Virus record (IMG/VR): IMGVR_UViG_3300031857_001765
Span: 1 to 20,061 of that record
Source: a virus
DNA: 20,061 bases
Strand: one strand, 5' to 3'
The notes under the pieces were generated by a model. The model did not search any database and was not told the origin of the DNA. It saw only the letters and a list, made by a program, of their open reading frames with translations. Shown in pieces: positions 1 through 7,528 of the stretch (position 1 is its first letter; every line of letters begins with the position of its first letter). A program made the position numbers and the translations under genes.

Positions 1-525
1 CGATCGGTGACGTACAACTACCTGGAAAACGTCTGGTCTATTGGCACACTGGCCCGAACTGCGTGGCGGGACACCGGGGCGTTCCCCCGTCCTCTGGCCG
101 CCAAGTACGATCCTGAGGCAACACAGGCAAGTCTTACCCCGATCATTGGGCTTACCCCTGGCAGGGCCATCCTGTACAACCAGGAGACGGGCGTAAACGA
201 CGACGGCCTGCCGATCGACGCCCACATTTACTCTGGGTATTTTGACATCGGTGACGGCGAACAAGTGCTGTTCATGAAGCGGTTTATCCCTGACTTCAAG
301 AACCAAGTGGGCAACATCACGGTACGCTTGCTGCTGCGTCTGTATCCACAGACCAGCGCCACGCCAAGCTCATTGGACCCGTACATCATCACGCCCACCA
401 CTGACAAAGTGGACACGCGTGCGCGGGGACGCCAAATTCAACTGCGCATTGAGAGCAGCGATTTGGATACCAACTGGCGCTTTGGCACGATGCGTGTCGA
501 CATCCAGCCGGACGGCATCCGATGA
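1..525 (+). CDS. Tail hub / packaged-DNA stabilisation protein, C-terminal part (P22 gp10-like), partial
   Basis: The reading frame is open to the left edge, so this is the last ~174 residues of a longer protein; the GTG at 7 is almost certainly an internal valine. The fragment opens with YNYLENVWSIGTLARTAW, continues with an FDIGDGEQ segment followed by a basic-hydrophobic strand (FMKRFIPDF), and ends RARGRQIQLRIES...FGTMRVDIQPDGIR. From memory this is the closing pattern of a family of tail accessory/hub proteins in aquatic podoviruses that resemble P22 gp10, which closes the portal channel after packaging. Such proteins are usually several hundred residues long. The stop codon overlaps the next start by 4 nt (ATGA at 522), so the two genes are translationally coupled. 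The family call rests on remembered sequence pattern, not a search; a virion role is much safer than the exact homology. Confidence 0.68.
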   Translation, partial: RSVTYNYLENVWSIGTLARTAWRDTGAFPRPLAAKYDPEATQASLTPIIGLTPGRAILYNQETGVNDDGLPIDAHIYSGYFDIGDGEQVLFMKRFIPDFKNQVGNITVRLLLRLYPQTSATPSSLDPYIITPTTDKVDTRARGRQIQLRIESSDLDTNWRFGTMRVDIQPDGIR

Positions 526-1235
526 GCAAGATCACCAACGTTCGTCTGCCCAACGCGTCAACTGGGGGCTACGACCCGGCTCAGTTCAACCAGTTGGTGC
601 GTTCGCTTGAGCAGATCATCCTTCAGCTCAACAACACCTACACCCCTGTCACGAGCCAGGACACTGCGGCTGCGGCCACTTGGATGGGCATGGGCGGCGG
701 AGCTGGCGGCGGCTTTGCCGGAGGCCTTCGGGGCTTTCAGTTGTCCAACGGCATTCTGCAGCCTCACGCCATGCTGCTGTCCAACGTGGATCAGGCCAGC
801 GCGGGCATCACCAGTGAAAACATTCTGACCTTTGACACCGTGGCGCTGTCCAACGGCATTCGTGTGGTGGACAACAGTAAGATTTACGTCCCCTGCTCGG
901 GCCAGTATCTGGTGACGTTTACGCTGCAGGTGTCAAACCGCAGCAACGCCGGGGCGGAGTTTGAGGTTTGGGCCAAGGACACAGGCGTTAACTACCCCTC
1001 GAGCAACACCAGGTTTGATATACCTGCACGTAAAAGCGAAAGCGTTTACTCCCACATAGTGCCTGCCATTACAGGTATCTTTACCGTCACCGACCCTTCT
1101 GTGAATTACCTTCAGATCGCATGGTGGTCGGGGAACATTGACGTGTATTTGGAGCATTACGCTGCTAACGTGAGCCCCACGCGGCCCGCGATTCCCTCAG
1201 TAATTCTGACGATCAACTTTGTTTCAGCGGGCTGA
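522..1235 (+). CDS. C1q/TNF-like virion decoration or receptor-binding protein
   Basis: This 237-residue protein starts at an ATGA overlap with the upstream hub gene. Residues ~19-38 form a helix (FNQLVRSLEQIILQL) that could trimerise. Residues ~55-70 are a flexible Gly-rich linker (MGGGAGGGFAGG). The rest, ~100-236, alternates short beta strands and turns in the manner of C1q-like jelly rolls: a KIYVPCSGQYLVTFTLQVS strand pair mid-domain and a closing VILTINFVSAG strand, where C1q domains usually end with an aliphatic-aromatic strand. C1q-like domains in phages form trimers used as head decorations, fibre tips or host-binding knobs. The location directly after the hub gene favours a tail or fibre location. 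There is one Cys and no signal peptide. A different beta-sandwich fold cannot be excluded. Confidence 0.6.
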   Translation: MSKITNVRLPNASTGGYDPAQFNQLVRSLEQIILQLNNTYTPVTSQDTAAAATWMGMGGGAGGGFAGGLRGFQLSNGILQPHAMLLSNVDQASAGITSENILTFDTVALSNGIRVVDNSKIYVPCSGQYLVTFTLQVSNRSNAGAEFEVWAKDTGVNYPSSNTRFDIPARKSESVYSHIVPAITGIFTVTDPSVNYLQIAWWSGNIDVYLEHYAANVSPTRPAIPSVILTINFVSAG

Positions 1236-1237
1236 CC

Positions 1238-1570
1238 ATGGCAAACAAGTACTTACGCAAGAATTTGACCCCGGCAGCGGCCACGGAGACAACCCTTTAC
1301 ACGGTTCCCGCCGCCAATACGGCCGTTGTCTCGTCCCTGCGCGTGACCAATCGCAATGCGTCCGTGGCCACATTGGCCATCAACGTGTTCCCCAGCGGCG
1401 GGGCCACGGCCTTCGCACTGCTGAAGGGTTATTCGCTGCCCACGAGCCAAACCATGGACGCTTTTAGCGGCGTTCCCTGCATTTTGGAAACCGGCGACAT
1501 CTTAAAAGTGACCTCTAGCGTGTCTACAGTTGACTTTCACTTGTCCTTTCTAGAGATAGACCGGTCATGA
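1238..1570 (+). CDS. Small beta-rich virion protein (unknown function)
   Basis: This 110-residue protein starts 2 nt after the preceding stop. Its composition is Ala/Thr/Val/Ser-rich, with alternating hydrophobic and polar residues typical of a beta sandwich: TLYTVPAANTAVVSSLRVTNR, then ATLAINVFPSGG, then LETGDILKVTSS, and a final FHLSFLEIDRS strand. The pattern of YTVPA, VTNR and a late GDxLKV resembles small phage head or fibre-associated proteins often found next to tail genes, but no precise family can be named. No signal peptide or membrane segment is seen. As the last gene of its cluster it is followed by a 108-bp gap with a possible promoter. It may be a minor capsid decoration or tail accessory protein; this is inferred mainly from context. 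Confidence 0.55.
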   Translation: MANKYLRKNLTPAAATETTLYTVPAANTAVVSSLRVTNRNASVATLAINVFPSGGATAFALLKGYSLPTSQTMDAFSGVPCILETGDILKVTSSVSTVDFHLSFLEIDRS

Positions 1571-1678
1571 AGAGTGGACAAAACTTGACTTTTTGTTGGA
1601 TAATTTCAGCCATTCACGCGTCCTTTCCCGGCGCGCAGCCCCACGTGAGGCTACTGGCAAAAACTGGAAAGGACTATC
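1571..1678 (+). promoter_or_regulatory. Intergenic gap with candidate sigma70-like promoter for the ejection-protein operon
   Basis: The 108-bp gap holds TGGACA at 1575-1580, an 18-bp spacer and GATAAT at 1599-1604; each hexamer matches the sigma70 consensus at 5 of 6 positions. Further on, 1638-1653 is an imperfect 16-bp dyad around CACGTG (AGCCCCACGTGAGGCT). A good Shine-Dalgarno sequence (AAAGGA, ~1668-1673) lies 5 nt before the ATG at 1679. It is one of only a few gene-free gaps on the virion side, so a promoter here is plausible. No clear terminator with a T tract is visible, so upstream transcription may read through. Confidence 0.35.
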
Positions 1679-3670
1679 ATGGTAAATGAAGGAATCATGG
1701 CGCTGCCCCAAGACGGCATGCCCATGCAGAGCGAAGCGCCTGCGGACGACCGTCCCATTGTTTCAAGCGCTGACTCTTACGACGCAGCCCAAACGGTGCT
1801 CCAGGAGCGCAGCCCTGAGGAGTACGCTGCTCTCAAGCAGGCCATGCGCGAGAGCTTGGCTGACGTGGAGCTGTCACCGAACGAGATCAGTTCCTTGCTT
1901 GAGACCCTGGTCTACATGTCTCAGAACCCCGCTGAGTACAACCAGCTGCGTCAAAACCTCATCAATACCGACGTCATCGACCCCGAAGACATGCCGGAAG
2001 AGTACGACCCAGAGTTCCTGGGCGCACTGATCTCCCTCCTGCATGAAATGCAGCTGATGCAGTTTGAAGGGGCACAGGCCCCCATGACGGACGTGCCTCC
2101 TGTGCAGGGGGTAGATGCCATGCAGGGCCTCGACGGAACTCAACCGTTGGCCATGGCCCGAGGCGGTTTGGCCGACGTGGCGTCTTACCTGGCCGCTCAG
2201 GGTCGCAATGGCGACACCATGCTGGCTCACATTACCCCAGATGAAGCCCGGTTGCTCAAGAGCCGTGGCGGCTCGGGCACGATCAACCCTGTTACAGGCC
2301 TGCCTGAGTTCTTTCTCAAGAAGGCTTTCAAGAAGATCGGCAGCGCCCTCAAGAAGGTGCTCCAGAACCCTGTTGGCCGTGTCTTGGCCACAGTGGGTTT
2401 GGCCGCTGTCCTCGGACCAACGGCTGTCGGTATGACGCTGGGCAAAGCGGGAACCGCCGCTTTGGTGTCTGGTGGCGTGACTCTGGCTGGTGGCGGTAAC
2501 CTTAAAGAGGCCCTGATGGCAGGTGCCACTGGCTACTTTGGCGGCGGCGGCACTATCGGCGGATTCAGCCCCATGGGCACGCTCAGCCGCTTCCTGCCAG
2601 GTGCTGCAGGCAGTGCGTTAAACACAGGCTTGGCCACGGGTATCTTGGGAGCCGGTATCGGCAAACTTGGTGGCATGAGCACTCAGGATGCTCTGAAGTC
2701 TGGCCTGATGTCAGGCTTGTCCGCTGCTGCGCTGCAGGGCCTTGAAAACTCGCGAGCCGGAACCCCGAGTGCATCTGCTCAGCCCCAATCTCAGATAGGC
2801 ATGCAACCAGAGAGTCCGTTCTCGGGCATGCAAAGCGACGGCACAGCCAGAAGTATGCTTTCGACCATCCCGGATCAGCGGATGTCGTTTGGCTCTCCAA
2901 ACATTCCTGGCGCAGCACCTGCGGGCACCGAGTCCCAAGGCTTCTTCAGTCGGATGTTTGGTCCTGCTACCGCTGCCGCTCCTACTGCCGCGTTGACCCC
3001 CAGCACAGTGAGTGCTGTAGGAGCGGGCGGCACGGCAGCTGCTACTGCCGCAGCCCCTGCAGCGGCCGCAGGCATGGGCCTGATTCCAAAGATCGGCCTG
3101 GGCCTCCTCGGGGCAGGTGCGCTGGGCGGCTTCAAGGCCAAGGACAACACCAACCCTATTTCGAAGGCTGAGACCGACCGATACAACGAGTCTGTGCAAC
3201 GGGCTAAAGAGCGCGACCAGCTCATTAGAGGAGGAGGTTTTGGCCTGGAGTCTCCTACGCTCGATCCCAACTTTAATCCGATCGTGGCGACAGATTACTC
3301 TGCAGCGATGCCGTTTATGACCGCTGCACCAGTTGTGCCCACCGGCATCACACGTACCCCATCAGGCGTAGCGCAGCCTTACAACGTTGCAGGCATGTAT
3401 GGCGTGCCCATGGTTTACGGGCAGATGCCAATACAAAACTTTGCCAAGGGCGGTGCGCCCGTGCCTACGAACTTCCCTCGCAAAACTGGGCCGATTAGCG
3501 GCCCCGGCACTGGGACCTCGGACGACATCCCAGCCATGCTGTCGGATGGCGAGTTTGTATTCACCGCCAAGGCAGTGCGCAACGCTGGCGCAGGAAGTCG
3601 CCGCAAAGGCGCAGCGCGCATGTATAAACTCATGAAGATGCTTGAAGGCGGTCCTGTAAAGGGGAAATAA
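1679..3670 (+). CDS. Internal virion / ejection-type protein, 663 residues
   Basis: Residues ~35-130 are acidic and helical. An AMARGGL segment lies at 158-164, followed by HITPDEARLLKSRGGSGTINPVTGLPEFF at ~184-212. A basic amphipathic helix follows (KKAFKKIGSALKKVLQ, ~214-229), then a long Gly/Ala-rich hydrophobic stretch (~232-350) that could insert in or cross a membrane. The middle is low-complexity Ala/Pro/Ser/Gln. The C-terminus (~608-655) has the compact sequence GPGTGTSDDIPAMLSDGEF, then FTAKAVRNAG and RRKGAARMYKLMKML, a module I recall from many uncultured marine phage virion proteins. The start at 1679 has AAAGGA 5 nt upstream; the in-frame ATG at 1697 has a badly placed ribosome binding site. 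A role in the internal core or DNA ejection is inferred from order, size and composition; a tape-measure-like role is the alternative. Confidence 0.62.
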   Translation: MVNEGIMALPQDGMPMQSEAPADDRPIVSSADSYDAAQTVLQERSPEEYAALKQAMRESLADVELSPNEISSLLETLVYMSQNPAEYNQLRQNLINTDVIDPEDMPEEYDPEFLGALISLLHEMQLMQFEGAQAPMTDVPPVQGVDAMQGLDGTQPLAMARGGLADVASYLAAQGRNGDTMLAHITPDEARLLKSRGGSGTINPVTGLPEFFLKKAFKKIGSALKKVLQNPVGRVLATVGLAAVLGPTAVGMTLGKAGTAALVSGGVTLAGGGNLKEALMAGATGYFGGGGTIGGFSPMGTLSRFLPGAAGSALNTGLATGILGAGIGKLGGMSTQDALKSGLMSGLSAAALQGLENSRAGTPSASAQPQSQIGMQPESPFSGMQSDGTARSMLSTIPDQRMSFGSPNIPGAAPAGTESQGFFSRMFGPATAAAPTAALTPSTVSAVGAGGTAAATAAAPAAAAGMGLIPKIGLGLLGAGALGGFKAKDNTNPISKAETDRYNESVQRAKERDQLIRGGGFGLESPTLDPNFNPIVATDYSAAMPFMTAAPVVPTGITRTPSGVAQPYNVAGMYGVPMVYGQMPIQNFAKGGAPVPTNFPRKTGPISGPGTGTSDDIPAMLSDGEFVFTAKAVRNAGAGSRRKGAARMYKLMKMLEGGPVKGK

Positions 3671-5470
3671 ATGGCAACGACAACACAAACACAGATAGTC
3701 CAAGAAAGCCCGGAGATTGAGAAGGCAAAACTCCGCCTGATGGAGCAGGCGGAGAACTTGGCTTTTGGTGGTCCAGACAGAGAAGGTGCTGCTCGGTATT
3801 TCCAGCAAAACCCAGATGTCGCTGCCGCATTCAAGGCAAACCCAGGCGGTTTGTCAGCTGAGCAGTTTGCTGCAAAGCATTTCCGTGAGTTTGGTGCAGC
3901 AGAAGGACGCGCTTCTCCTAATCGCCCCAGCCTTGCTTCTCAACTGCCTGCCTTCAACGTAGCAGCCTTTACGCCGGCTCAGCAAGCTGCATTGGATGCG
4001 GCTGCTCGCCAGGGCATCGGGGCGTTTAACCCCTACTTGGAGAGCGCCAATACTGCCTTGCAGTCTGCTTACAACACTACGGGCGAAGCAGCAGATGTGC
4101 TGCGTGGCGCAGACACCCGCAACCAGTTCTTTGACGCACAGGCCGCGATGCGCCAAGCTGGCCAGGCCGCTGCCAACACCACTGCAGGCATCGGCCAAAT
4201 CGGTGAAGGCTTGAGCTACTTGGACAGCGCTGCAAGGCGTGCTGCGATGTCCGACACCACTGGGCAGTTTGGCGCTGCTCGCCAGGATTTGCAATCGGGC
4301 CTTGGCGCGTTGTCCACGGCCCAGAACCTTGCTGCGGGCTCCAGCCAAGCAAACCTCAACCCTGCTACATCCACCATCGGCATGGGCCTGCTGCAAGGCC
4401 AGCAAACGTTGGGCATGGGCATTGGCGCACTCGGCGGTGCAGCTCAGGGCTACGATCCACGTTCCGCTCAAGCGTTCATGGACCCTTACCGCCAGCAGGT
4501 CATTGACGAGACCATACGCCAGATCAATCGCCAAGGTGCGATTGCTGGGCAGGGCTTGGCGGCTCAAGCCGTTCGATCGGGCGCGTTTGGTGGTGAGCGA
4601 GAAGGCGTGCAGCGTGCTGAGATGGAGCGCAACCTGATGGACCAGCGCGCATCCACGATCGCCAATCTCTTGTCGCAGGGCTATGGCCAGTCACAGGCGC
4701 AGGCCATGAACGCGTTTGAGCAGCAACAGCAGCGTCAGATGCAAGCTGGCCAAGGCATCGGCCAGTTGGGCGCGCAGCAGGCTCAGTTGGGTGTGCAGGC
4801 TGGCAGCCAGTTGGGCAATCTCGGCGTGCAGCAGGCTCAGTTGGGTCAGGGCGCTGCCGGTCAGTTCTTGCAGGCTGGCCAACAGTATGGCAATCTGGCT
4901 TCTCAGGGCGGTGCACTGGCAGGCCAGGAGGCAGCCATCAACCAAAACATTTCCAACTTGCTGATGCAGCAGGCCCAGGCGCGCAACCAGGCAGCCCAGA
5001 CGGCCGCTGGCATCTTTGGCCAACAGGGGCAGCAGTTCCAGCAGCTGGGCCAAGGTATCGGCAGCTTGGCTGGCCAGCAGTTTGGCATTGGCCAACAGCA
5101 GGCCCAGGGCCTTGGCGCGATGGCCGGTCAGCTTGGTCAGTTGGGTGTGCAGCAGGCAGCTCTTGGCCAGACCGCGCAAGGCATGCAGCAAGGCGACATC
5201 AACTTCTTGTTCAACACAGGTCAGGCTCGCCAGGCGCTCAACCAGCAAGCGCTCGACGCCACTCGGGCCACGCAGATGCAACAAATCTACGCGCCTTACC
5301 AACAAGCAGGTTTCTTGTCGGACATTTACAGGGGCGCGCCGTCCTCGCAGATGCAAACGAGTGTCGTGAGCACGCCTACCGCCAGCCCATTCCAGCAAGC
5401 CCTGGGCATTGGCCTGGGGGCAATTTCCACTGCCGCTGGCGCTCAAAGAGCAGGCCTGAAACTTTTCTAA
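3671..5470 (+). CDS. Gln/Gly/Ala-rich ejection-type virion protein, 599 residues
   Basis: The ATG directly abuts the preceding TAA, with GGGGAA as ribosome binding site. Residues 40-80 contain one copy of a YFQQNPDVAAAF...HFREFGAAEGR unit, a motif known as YxxxPDVAxA/HYxxxGxxEGR repeats in surface proteins. Residues ~275-335 hold a conserved-looking segment (FMDPYRQQVIDETIRQI, then GLAAQAVRSGAFGGEREGV and MERNLMDQRA) that I recall from ejection or structural proteins of marine podoviruses. Residues ~355-511 are a repetitive Gln/Gly/Ala/Leu array almost lacking charged residues. The C-terminus is a short hydrophobic Gly/Ala segment. No enzyme motif is visible. Placed between two other low-complexity virion proteins, it is probably part of an injected internal core; the assignment rests on context and remembered pattern. 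Confidence 0.6.
   Translation: MATTTQTQIVQESPEIEKAKLRLMEQAENLAFGGPDREGAARYFQQNPDVAAAFKANPGGLSAEQFAAKHFREFGAAEGRASPNRPSLASQLPAFNVAAFTPAQQAALDAAARQGIGAFNPYLESANTALQSAYNTTGEAADVLRGADTRNQFFDAQAAMRQAGQAAANTTAGIGQIGEGLSYLDSAARRAAMSDTTGQFGAARQDLQSGLGALSTAQNLAAGSSQANLNPATSTIGMGLLQGQQTLGMGIGALGGAAQGYDPRSAQAFMDPYRQQVIDETIRQINRQGAIAGQGLAAQAVRSGAFGGEREGVQRAEMERNLMDQRASTIANLLSQGYGQSQAQAMNAFEQQQQRQMQAGQGIGQLGAQQAQLGVQAGSQLGNLGVQQAQLGQGAAGQFLQAGQQYGNLASQGGALAGQEAAINQNISNLLMQQAQARNQAAQTAAGIFGQQGQQFQQLGQGIGSLAGQQFGIGQQQAQGLGAMAGQLGQLGVQQAALGQTAQGMQQGDINFLFNTGQARQALNQQALDATRATQMQQIYAPYQQAGFLSDIYRGAPSSQMQTSVVSTPTASPFQQALGIGLGAISTAAGAQRAGLKLF
4735..5205 (+). repeat. Imperfect in-gene repeats encoding QxGxLGVQQAQLG-type units
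   Basis: Inside the 599-residue virion gene, a ~470-bp stretch repeats variants of a unit coding for LGVQQAQLGQ. A nearly identical 22-bp segment (cagcaggctcagttgggt core) occurs at about 4771-4792 and 4824-4846, with a diverged copy near 5137-5165. The encoded ~155 residues carry only about three charged residues. The units vary in length and drift in sequence, which suggests old tandem expansion held by selection for composition rather than a recent duplication. Confidence 0.75.
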
Positions 5471-5479
5471 GAGGTCGAT

Positions 5480-7519
5480 ATGAACAAGAGAATGATGAAG
5501 AAAGAAGACGACGACGTCGAAAACGTCGGCATCATGCAGGGCTTTATGGACTCCATGTCCGAGGATGATGACGACGAAAACGAGGGCGATGATGAGGGCG
5601 ACAGCCCCGAGGCAATGTTGGAGCGTCGTCCCAACACACCAGAAATCTTGATGAACAACCTGCGTGGCGACATGCGTTCAATTGACGCGCGCCGTGACGA
5701 GTTGGCCGATCTTGTTGGTTATCAGGCTGCCATTGAAACGCCTGAGACCGTGCTCGCGATGCTGCAGCCTGTTTTGGCGCAGCAGGGCGGTATCGCCGCG
5801 TTGCCTCAGTCACAGGCCATGGCTCAAGGACCACAGGCCCCGATGATAGGCGGTGCTCCTGGCATGCCCCCACCCGGTATGCCTCCAGTGCCTGCTGACA
5901 TGGGCATGCCGCCTCCTGGAATGCCCCCGCTGCCTCCTGATGCTGGCATGCCTCCACCTCCCCAGCAAGGCGGTATCGCCGAGCTGATGGCAGGCATGGG
6001 CGGCGGAGCACCTGCCTCTGACCAGCCGCCAGTTGCAATGGCCAAAGGTGGGCTCGTCCAAAATTTTAGCGACGGGTCAGATGAAGAAGGCGTGACCCCC
6101 GTCGCTCAACAAGCGCCTTCTGAAGAGTCCATGATGTTCCCGCAGGAGATGGTGGATGCTGCACGCCAGCAAGCCATGGGCTTGTTTAACGAGCAGCCAA
6201 GAAGAGCCCCAACCCTGGACGAAGCAGTTGCGTCTCGCCTGCCTACGCTCAACCGACTGTTGGGTCCGGACAGGAATGCCATGCAGGCACAGATGCTGTT
6301 TGACCTTGGACAACGGGCCTTTGGCTTCGCTGCAAACACAGACGAGGCAGGCCGTCCATTGACCGGCAGCTTTATGTCCCGTTTGGCAGGGGCCACACGA
6401 ACATTGCCCGCCGCTATGGGCCGACAGCTTGACCAGATCACCCAGATCGACCGTCAGATCAAAACCTTGGCACTGCAGCAAGGCGAGAAGGACATTGACA
6501 AGATCAATGCCCAGAACAGCGAGTTGCAAAAGCGCAAGGGAAATTTGCTCAACGAGGTGCTGCGTTCCCAAGCAAGAATCGAGGCCAAGAAAATAGGAGC
6601 CAAGAAAGCGGGTGCAGGCACAGGCATGTTCGGCAACAGCCTGGAAGGCCGCATGCTGGATACGTTTGCGACACTGGGTCCAAAGCGCGAGAACGGCACC
6701 ATTACTCCAGAAGAGGAAAGAATCCTGTCTTTAGCAGAGGATCACTACACCCGCGCTGTTCCAGTGCCAATTATTGACCCCGTGGAAAAAACGATATTGG
6801 GGTACAGAGAAGTGCGCAAGTCACTGCCTCGCGTAATGGGTTCAGGCGCTCCGACAAGGCAGACCGCTCCGACAGGGCAGGGCGCGCCTGTTGATCAGCC
6901 CGGCCGCGACGTTTCTGTCGACCAGAGTGATCCCGGTGCGCCTTACGGCGAAGACAGCGTGAGCAGCCAGCCTATCACAACACGTCCTGCAAGACCGCAA
7001 GAAAACGCTCCTACGTTTTCTCTTTGGCAAAACAGAGACCTTATTTCCGGGCCAATCAATACCGCGAAAGATGTGATCTCTCAAATCCCAGGAGCGGGTG
7101 CTCCATTTTCCGACGTTGCCATAGCGCGCCAAAGAGCCAAACAACAGGCTGAGCGTGTTGTTGAAGCGCTGCTTAAGAGCGCCCAGGGTAGCGTCAGGGA
7201 ACAAGAGCGATTGGCCCCAGTGATTGGGATCATCCCTAGCGCGGCAAGGGGCGGCGATGCTTACGGCAACAAGCTCATTGCATTGGGCGGCACTCTTAGA
7301 GACATGATTCAAGAGCTGGAGAGCCAGGGCCGAGAAGGTTCGGGATTAAAGCCTGAGGACAAGGCGTTGGCGCGTAAAAAGGCTTCGGAGTACCGCCAGC
7401 ACTACAAGCTGTTGGACCTTCCCCCTGTTGTGACGACCTACGAAGAGTCCCTGCTCTACCCCCCTGGTACATTCGTGTTGTTCAATGGAACCACACTTGG
7501 CAAGATTCCGCAACGCTAA
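5480..7519 (+). CDS. Internal virion-type protein with acidic N-terminus and PGMPP repeats, 679 residues
   Basis: The ATG lies 9 nt after the previous stop, with AAGAGG as ribosome binding site. Residues 9-44 are strongly acidic (two Asp/Glu runs). Residues ~46-80 (RRPNTPEILMNNLRGDM and DELADLVGYQAA) match a pattern I recall from virion proteins of uncultured aquatic phages. QGGIA motifs occur at ~102 and ~163, flanking a Pro/Met/Gly repeat at 125-161. AMAKGGLVQNF at 186-196 echoes AMARGGL in the 663-residue protein. Residues ~205-390 are helical, with a coiled-coil-like stretch (DQITQIDRQIKTLALQQGEKDIDKI, ~315-340). The C-terminal half is basic and helical, without catalytic motifs. It is probably an internal core or ejection component by position; a scaffold-like role is possible given the acidic head and low-complexity linkers. 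Confidence 0.6.
   Translation: MNKRMMKKEDDDVENVGIMQGFMDSMSEDDDDENEGDDEGDSPEAMLERRPNTPEILMNNLRGDMRSIDARRDELADLVGYQAAIETPETVLAMLQPVLAQQGGIAALPQSQAMAQGPQAPMIGGAPGMPPPGMPPVPADMGMPPPGMPPLPPDAGMPPPPQQGGIAELMAGMGGGAPASDQPPVAMAKGGLVQNFSDGSDEEGVTPVAQQAPSEESMMFPQEMVDAARQQAMGLFNEQPRRAPTLDEAVASRLPTLNRLLGPDRNAMQAQMLFDLGQRAFGFAANTDEAGRPLTGSFMSRLAGATRTLPAAMGRQLDQITQIDRQIKTLALQQGEKDIDKINAQNSELQKRKGNLLNEVLRSQARIEAKKIGAKKAGAGTGMFGNSLEGRMLDTFATLGPKRENGTITPEEERILSLAEDHYTRAVPVPIIDPVEKTILGYREVRKSLPRVMGSGAPTRQTAPTGQGAPVDQPGRDVSVDQSDPGAPYGEDSVSSQPITTRPARPQENAPTFSLWQNRDLISGPINTAKDVISQIPGAGAPFSDVAIARQRAKQQAERVVEALLKSAQGSVREQERLAPVIGIIPSAARGGDAYGNKLIALGGTLRDMIQELESQGREGSGLKPEDKALARKKASEYRQHYKLLDLPPVVTTYEESLLYPPGTFVLFNGTTLGKIPQR
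5852..5962 (+). repeat. In-gene repeat encoding GMPPPGMPPxPxD units
   Basis: Residues 125-161 of the 679-residue virion protein form about three copies of a unit reading GMPP-PGMPP-xPxDxG. Codons vary between copies (cccccacccggt, ccgcctcctgga, cctccacctccc), so the array is maintained at protein level rather than freshly duplicated. The Pro/Gly/Met-rich sequence should form an extended, flexible linker between the acidic N-terminal region and the helical body. Confidence 0.8.
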
Positions 7520-7528
7520 GGAAGTTTT

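Noticed and set aside
4735-5205. CRISPR-like repeats
   Set aside because: The repeats are in frame, variable, without unique spacers of constant length, and encode a low-complexity protein segment.
4691-5446. Long open frame on the minus strand (251 codons) opposite the Gln-rich virion gene
   Set aside because: It mirrors the biased CAG/GGC codons of the real gene, giving Leu/Ala-rich sequence without motifs, and lacks a credible ribosome binding site.
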